Shown here piece by piece: positions 57,512-64,000 of a stretch of DNA of 64,000 bases. Made by a program: the position numbers and the translations under genes. Position 1 is the first letter of the stretch; each line of letters opens with the position of its first letter. Under the pieces are notes generated by a model. The model was not told the origin of the DNA. It did not search any database and saw only the letters and a program-made list of their open reading frames with translations. The stretch lies in NCBI GenBank assembly GCA_020747065.1, contig JAGMVK010000022.1, forward strand, positions 1,010,292 through 1,074,291. The letters are read 5' to 3'. Source of the DNA: Cadophora sp. MPI-SDFR-AT-0126 (Eukaryota; Ascomycota; Leotiomycetes; Helotiales; Ploettnerulaceae).

Positions 57512-60500
57512 ATGGCCTAGTCGATTCCCCAAGTATTAGCCCATTTGATTAGGTTGAATATTAAGTTTTATACATTAATTTATTTGTAGTACTAGTATAC
57601 GCAGAGGCCTACGTATATTTATTAGTATTTAGGTAATCGATATAAGGTCCCTATTGAATTGCGTAAGTAAGTAGAGGAGTATACTAAAGGATATTTATTT
57701 AAATATAATTATACTAGTATATAATTACCTAGTAACGGTTCAATTCCTTAGCTTATTATTTTCGTTTTAGATAGGTACAAATATAAGGATTACTAATTTA
57801 AAACCTATAGCTAGGATATAACTAGGTAGTATTGTAATAAGGACTATAATTAGAAGAGGATAGTAAATAAGGATATATTTGAATTAGTTAAATTACAATA
57901 TTAGTTTAGGGTAAAGAGAGGGAGGTTTTAGATTATTAATGAAGCTAAAGGCTAAGAGTAAGAGTGCTAGGCACGGCGAGCTAGGACACGTGACGTGGGA
58001 GAAGAAATCGATTATTTAGATAATAGTAATAATAATAGGGAGAAGAGTGAAAGCGATTAGGATAATATTAATAATTAGATTATCTAGGATATTGAAAAAT
58101 AAAAGAGTAAGGCCTAGGAGTAGCGATTACAGATATTAAAAGAAGTGCTTGTTATTGAAATAGATTTGTAATTGCGGTATACTAAGTGAAATGAGGTATT
58201 AAGCTAATTTAAGCATAATTTAGTCCAGATATTCCGTTATACTTATATACTTAATCCAAAGAAGTTGCAATTGGAGTAGTTATTACGTGCGTGGAATCGA
58301 ATTTTAGAGCGTTGTTTAAATATATTAAAAGCAATTAATTACAAAAACGCATTAAAGTAGTGGGTATCCTCTAAAAATAAAGTCGCGGACTAGTACCTAT
58401 TTAAATTACTACAAAATACCAAAAGCGTTGATAAGTATAGTAGGATTTTTGCATGTTTTATTTATTATATAATACGTATAGCGCTATCAGAAAATTATAT
58501 AGATAAAATAAGTATATTAAATTATTTTTAAGGTTTTTAATATAATTTCTAAAATATTATATTAAATTTAACTATAACTATAAAAACCGGAGTAAAATAC
58601 ACTAACGCATAATAAAGATACATCCAAAGAATCCAGGGTGAATTAAATAAGGATTATTCCGTAAATAATAAGACTAAAGATTAACTATTAACTAATGCAT
58701 TGATATATTTGTGTATATTAACAGTAATATAGGACACTAATTGAATTGGATTATATTATTTACTTATAATATATTATTTGGCTATCCAAGGAATTGATAA
58801 ATAGAGCCAATTATTATAATCGGCGTTTTTTTATACGCCTATTTTGGCAGGTATATTATAGATTAACCGGTTAATTATATTAGAAGTGGCTATTCCACAC
58901 GAGTTATAGTCGGAATTAAAATTGAATAGTAAAACTGACGTTGATTCCGTGCCTAACTAGATTCATTAGTTATAAGAATTGCATTTATACGAGGGTTCAT
59001 TTTCACTAACGTCTAGTATTTTAACGCAATTAATTATGGAAAAGAAGTTTAATAAGATGCACTAGTCGCCGTTTAATATCCATTAATTGGATAATAAGTA
59101 AACGATTAATTATTTAAGCTAGCTAATTATATTAACTAAGATTAAGCGTATATATTATATATTAATTAAAGAATTGCAGGAATTAATAGATATATTAATA
59201 TTTGATTCTTTAGTGCTCCCTATTAATTTAAGTTGAATTATTAATAGTATGGTATAAAGCCAGGTATTTCGGTAATAGAATTTCAGTTTTATTACTTATA
59301 TCTAGAACTAGGACTAGGTAGTTAGGAATTATGGGTTTTTATTAGAGTAAGTATAGAAAAGGAAGGGGCAATGGAAGTTATTATAAATAAATCGTATTAC
59401 TAAGAAGGTTAAGTGAGTAGATTCTTAAATTATATTATATTTAACTAAGGAATATTAATTTTTGCGAAAATTAATAGTATATATGTATATTACTGGTACA
59501 TTATCCTAATTCTATTTATAAAACGGTAGTTTATTTAGATTAGGGGAATAACTAGTACGCGGACTTAAATTAGAGTTAATTAAAGTAAGTAATAGTATAT
59601 ATTCCGCACGGAATTTATATATTATTAATGGGCGGGTATGTTTTTTAACTATATATAATAAAGTATAAAAGAGGAAAAAGAATACTAAGTATATTATATA
59701 ATATTTACTAAATAAGATTAGCCAAATCGTAGCCCAGTATTTAGTCCGGGTTCGGCTATTTATATAAGTATTAGATTATCAGGAGTCGGAATATTTATTT
59801 AGAGATTTGTAAAGGCTATAGGCAGGTAAGGAATTAAGCTAGGCGTTAGGGAGTATTACTAGGAAGCATTTAGGGGTATATTTAAGAATATTCGGATAAA
59901 GGTATATCGCTATTAGTATCGCTATACGATATTTGATAAGAGCTAGTAAAATATGGAAAAAGGAGTAAGAGGATTTAGAAAATAGAATTAAAGAGTTTAC
60001 TAAGGAAGATAATAATAAGGAATTAGAATTAAATACATTTTAATATATCATAGTCCGGTAAGTTTAATTTCACCTCGCCGGACTAGGAAAATCATTAATT
60101 AACGTAAGTATAGGTAATCCAAGTATAAATAAAGGATAGTATAAGCCTATTATACTATTAACGGAGTATTTTTACATTGATTAGGACCTAAGTTAATCAT
60201 AGTATATGAGTAAGCGTCTATAGTATAGTATAGATTATGGAAATTAAGTAACAAGGGAGTTGCTAGCGTGGGAGGGATAGACTATTAACGCGAAGTTAGC
60301 TAGCAGTTAACCCGCCGGCTAATTAAGAGAGAGCGGATTAAGGCATTGAACTAAGCGTTAGTTAAATTACAGCGGATATACCATAATCCCTAAGCCAAAT
60401 TATAATTGAAAGGATAGGCGTCCGCGTTACAATTAGTCCATCGTTCGTCCTAAACCCAGCCGTTAGTTATTATATTACTCACTAGTAATAGTAAATCAGT

Positions 60501-61640
60501 ATTGTTTTTTTCGGTAGCAGTAATAGCCTAGCAGTAAACAGTTATTATTATTATACTATTTGCCGCATTAGTTAATGATATTATTAAGTATGAATAAGTG
60601 GCCGAATTAGATTACAAAAAATAGATTAGTGAGAAGTCCGAACATGAATTACAGTAATTAATTATAGTTAGTGCAGACCAGGTAATCCAGGGAGAGTTTT
60701 TATATTATACTAAGGGTTTGGAATTAGAAGGGTAATTGGCCTATGTATTTTTTAATGAGGTTCATATTATATTTACTAATATATTATACTGTAAGCGATT
60801 GCGAGAATTATGAATATTACGATATTTAGATTACCTATTTACTGGATTAATAGCGATGTTAATAGTGGATTTAGAGAATATATTACGGAAGCAGTTATGT
60901 ATTAATAATACCTAAATATTTCAATAAAGTATAGTACAGAAAACGATTTAATATTAGGTAAGGGATAGCAAGAATAAGGCCCCATTTAATATTACTATTA
61001 AATATATTTAATAGATATATTTAAAAGTAAGTACAAGAGGCGTTATATACGTTCGGAATTATAAGATAAAAGAAGTCGTTAGTAGAGTATTAAAATACTT
61101 ATTTTATTAAGCACGCGCGGAATCGAAGGGGGAGGTATTACAGTAGTGGGTCCAGGGTATCGGCAGGTAGATCGTGGCTACGGGGGCATTAAGAACGGAA
61201 ATTAATATCGAGGGAATCGTTTACGTAGTTTACGTTAGGCGACTATATGAATTAACTAGTTTCGTGCAGTAATCTAGACGCGGGGGGCAGAATAGTAAAA
61301 TCAGTAAATTAATTATTATTACTTAAGTTAAGAATAGTTATAGGCAAAAATAAAGTAAGATTATAAGTAAGTATTTAATTAAGTAGATTAATAAGAATAC
61401 TATAACGAAGTTTATTTAGGGCCAAGGGTATTAGCGTTAGGTATTAGATTAGTATATAAATGGTAATTAGGATAGAAGTAATTGCAGTTAGACGGATAGT
61501 ATGTTTTGTAATTGATATAGGATGGGTAGTAGGGCGAGGGGCCAAATATACGAAGAGTTAAGGGAAGAGCCTATCCTCAATATATAGTGTCGATTCAGGG
61601 CTGGGTCTAGGTTTGGGACCAATCAGAACCCCGGTTAAAA
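57512..61640 (+). pseudogene. OrsD-RecQ telomere-linked helicase, nearly full length, RIP-killed (copy b)
   Basis: Starts at ATG 57512 (MA, a TAG, then SIPQVLAHLIRLNIKFYTL). OrsD region: two finger-like segments in which Cys/His have mutated to Tyr, including YKVPIELRK, VEEYTKGYLFKYNYTS and LDRYKYKDY. A core region follows at about 59480-59830 (MYITGTLS; ARNLYIINGRVCFLT). The RecQ helicase has a decayed Walker A (LLTSNSKS near 60476), NEVH at 60754-60765 in place of a DExH box, the segment ATGALRTEINIEGIVYVVYV (61178-61237) and motif VI FVQQSRRGGQ near 61261. Some 1,370 codons read towards the telomere with only RIP-type stops and missense changes. Intact relatives are amplified at fungal chromosome ends. 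The C-terminal limit is approximate. Confidence 0.85.
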
Positions 61641-61966
61641 AGTGAACAGGCCCCATGGTCTAGGTTCTATTCGAGGCTGGGTCTGAGTTTCTAGTTTTTA
61701 ATATTTAAGTTCTATTAAAATACTTAAAGTTGAGTATATATATAAAAGCGTTATTAAAATCTAGACCCTGTTTCTAGTATTCTAAAATTCTAACGCGTTA
61801 ATATTATTAGGGTTACAATATTATTATTATAGTTAGGATTTAGGTATTAGTTAATAGGGAATATAGCTAAGATTTGCGTCAATCTTAGAAAATAGTAGCG
61901 CTAGTAATTAAACAAATAATAAAAGAAGTAATTAAAAATACATAAGATTAAAAAAGAGGTAAAAGT
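61641..61966. other. spacer between the two telomere-linked genes
   Basis: About 325 bases, AT-rich to the right. At its left edge the phrase GGGCTGGGTCTAGGTTT (about 61601) recurs as AGGCTGGGTCTGAGTTT (about 61674), a short direct duplication 73 bp apart. Confidence 0.45.
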
Positions 61967-63943
61967 ATGAGAATAAGTAGAGTAGAATTCATTATTTCTC
62001 ATTATTTCAAATTAATAATTAGTACAGTATTTATAATAGATTAATTTATTTATTTGCTCGAATTTCGTATTATTATTTGTAAAGAATATAAGTATGCCGT
62101 ATTACCTAGCTATATTAACGCGCATTTTATAAGCAAACCCTATAAGTTGAATTGTATAAAGTATTAGAGGATTGCAAATGAAATAGCAGAAGTAAATAAA
62201 TTAATTAAAAACAAAGAAGTATTACGATAATAGAAGTTCCCATTTCCTCTACTTACGTTTAGCCTAATTAAAGAATTAGCTAAGTTTAAAATAGAAGAAT
62301 TTTAATGTAATTTAGGCGTAGGAGGATTGGAATATAAGTATATTTGTTTTACTGTTAATGGAATACAGAAATATTACATTAAAAAACACTAATGGAAAAG
62401 TACTAATAAAAAAAGGCGTGGAAAGAAGTATTTAGGGAACCTAAATGACAATACCTTGTAATAAATTAATATCAAATACTAATGGTTTTTCATTCAAGGT
62501 ACTAAGTCCGGATATTTCAAGGTTTAGGCTACCGATCTAAAGCAAATTCCTAATCGAGCCTAAATCAGGTTACGAATTAATTAATTCAAAGCCATCAAGC
62601 ATGAAATAGAAGTCGTGTTTTGAGTAATAGAAGTAAAGGAATGTTAAAAGATTAAGGAGTTTAATAAAGCCAGAGAGTCAAACCTATAGTTACGCCGTAT
62701 AAAATAGTAAGCCTATATAATTGATTTAGATGCGGAGAAATTACAGGAATTAATTAGTTCTATAGAAGATAATAAATCTAAATTACAAGTGTTATATAAG
62801 GTATTCGATTAAATAATCCAAGGCGTTCAATATACTACGATATAAAAAGTTATAGGGTAAGTAGTGTTATTTAAGGTCAATAAGAAAGAGATAAAGCAAG
62901 AAATTCAAATGCTATTTAATAGTTAAATAGATATTATAATTATTTAATTATATACTTAGGTATGGAAATAGATTTTAGGTTATATTTTTTGTGTAAAGAA
63001 TACTGAGCTAAAGGACTATTCAGTATATTAGTTAATTAGTAGTTAGGTAATTAATATTTAGGGTGTAAGGGATAAGATTAGGAAGTTTTGAGAATAGAAG
63101 AATGAAAATAGTAAGTAAAGAGGGAGTAGAAATAAGGAAATAGGCGAAAGGGAAAAGGAGGAGTGTAAGAGTAATAAAGAAATTAAAAAGATAAGGGTAA
63201 TTTAGTAAGAAGTATTGAAGTTATATATTAGTTTATTAAACTATCTATTGTAAGATAATAAGTACAAAAGTACTATTATTAGTAGATTAGCGATATTAAG
63301 TATAAAAGATAATAAAGATTAATTTAATACTAAAGATTATATACTTAAATATTCGGCCGTTATTAAATTAGCCTAGTTAATAGTTATTTAGGAAGTATAT
63401 AAAAAGAAGAAAGAGGCTATACAGCGGTTGCAAAAAAATAATAACAAAATTACTAAAGTAATTACTTGCGAGTAGACTATTAGTTATTACTATTTAATTA
63501 GGAAGATAATAAAGCAATTTATAATTATAGCTAATGGTAAGAGAGATCCTACTCTAATGCAGTGGATTTTCTAGGCTTAATCGTATGAATTAAAGATTAA
63601 ATATACTACTACGGCCAAAGAGTATATCTAGTGGATTAGAGATACTATTTTATACCAGTAGATCCGATTTAGTATAGTCAAGGTTCGATTCATAGTCCAT
63701 AGATTAATGCAAGAAGCTTAGGAGGTATTATTTAAGGATTTAATATTAGTAAATATGAATTCTTAGGAATAGGTCGATTTTACGCAGATTTTCGGTATTA
63801 ATTGGGATATTATAGTAGATAATCTAATAGAGAATCGAGTTAAGTAGTTATTTTTAGATAACGAATGTAGTAGGTTTGAAGTAGATGGGAAATAATAGTT
63901 ATATTAATATATATTTATTAAGTAAAGGATTCGGCAACGATTT
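61967..63943 (+). pseudogene. OrsD-type telomere-linked gene truncated by the telomere (copy c)
   Basis: ATG 61967 opens MRISRVEFIISHYFKLIIST and runs through RIP stops into a clear OrsD domain: LLEFRIIICKEYKYAVLPSY, INAHF, FPFPLLTF, IKELAKFK, CFTVNGIQKYYIKKH, FFIQGTKSGYFKV and, further on, PTLMQWIF, YTTTAKEYI and FSIVKVRFIVHRLMQEAQEV. At the end SRFEVDGK, then RIRQRF. The sequence breaks off at 63943 where TTAGGG repeats begin, before any core or RecQ region. It therefore represents only the 5' half. Its OrsD sequence differs strongly from copies a and b. Confidence 0.8.
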
Positions 63944-64000
63944 TTAGGGTTAGGGTTAGGGTTAGGGTTAGGGTTAGGGTTAGGGTTAGGGTTAGGGTTA
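63944..64000 (+). repeat. telomere, (TTAGGG)n
   Basis: Nine and a half perfect TTAGGG units to the last base of the window. The G-rich strand reads 5' to 3' outward, so this is a genuine right chromosome end, or at least the start of it, not an interstitial array. Confidence 0.95.

Noticed and set aside
59007..59015. TAACGTCTA resembling the Fot1-like element end
   Set aside because: It lies inside the OrsD-RecQ reading frame, lacks the following C-rich stretch and has no partner end; chance match.

Overview
The window is the right-hand end of a chromosome of a filamentous ascomycete (Pezizomycotina; the order is not certain). It finishes in perfect TTAGGG repeats at 63944-64000. Genes have short GT..AG introns of about 47-110 nt, many with CTAAC/CTGAC-type branch sites. 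Gene families are typically fungal: Zn2Cys6 regulator, rhodopsin-domain membrane protein, HET, 2EXR, PD-(D/E)XK, NACHT/NB-ARC. Long AT-rich tracts carry the signature of repeat-induced point mutation (RIP): long reading frames with no frameshift, interrupted only by TAA/TAG/TGA where CAA/CAG/CGA/TGG are expected, plus G-to-A and C-to-T missense changes at catalytic positions.

Region 1 (1-15400) is mixed accessory DNA. It holds the 3' end of an LtrA-family membrane protein, several unrecognised ORFs, a RIP-killed Fot1/pogo transposon (3803-5634), an N-terminally truncated PD-(D/E)XK nuclease-domain gene, an intact six-exon rhodopsin-domain gene (minus strand), and a protein-kinase relic. Region 2 (15400-19100) is a graveyard of two STAND/NLR genes, an NB-ARC type and a NACHT type, next to a two-unit interstitial telomere repeat.

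Region 3 (20400-27500) is the best preserved block. It has a four-exon SDR, a single-exon medium-chain reductase, a three-exon NmrA-like Rossmann protein with a GC-AG intron, a five-exon Zn2Cys6 transcription factor, and a small membrane protein. Three redox genes beside a pathway-type regulator look like a small metabolic cluster or a remnant of one, without a visible backbone synthase.

Region 4 (27500-46340) is sparse and decaying. It holds unrecognised ORFs, a 2EXR-domain pseudogene, a 771-bp TIR element with the same ends as the Fot1-like element, an unrecognised minus-strand pseudogene, a RIP-killed SDR and a RIP-killed alpha/beta-hydrolase side by side, an ATP-grasp pseudogene, one intact 8-cysteine GPI-anchor-like secreted protein, and a HET-domain gene cut off at 46343.

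Region 5 (46343-64000) is the subtelomere proper. A 67-bp direct repeat brackets a 10.1-kb AT-rich block containing a GC palindrome, diverged tandem repeats, the 5' half of an OrsD-type telomere-linked gene and a degenerate Gag ORF. Beyond it come a 23/28-bp minisatellite with a 97-bp higher-order repeat, a nearly full-length RIP-inactivated OrsD-RecQ telomere-linked helicase (57512 to about 61640), and a second OrsD gene (from 61967) running straight into the telomere repeats. The most notable content is this stack of three distinct telomere-linked OrsD/helicase relics, one of them capped in mid-gene by the telomere.
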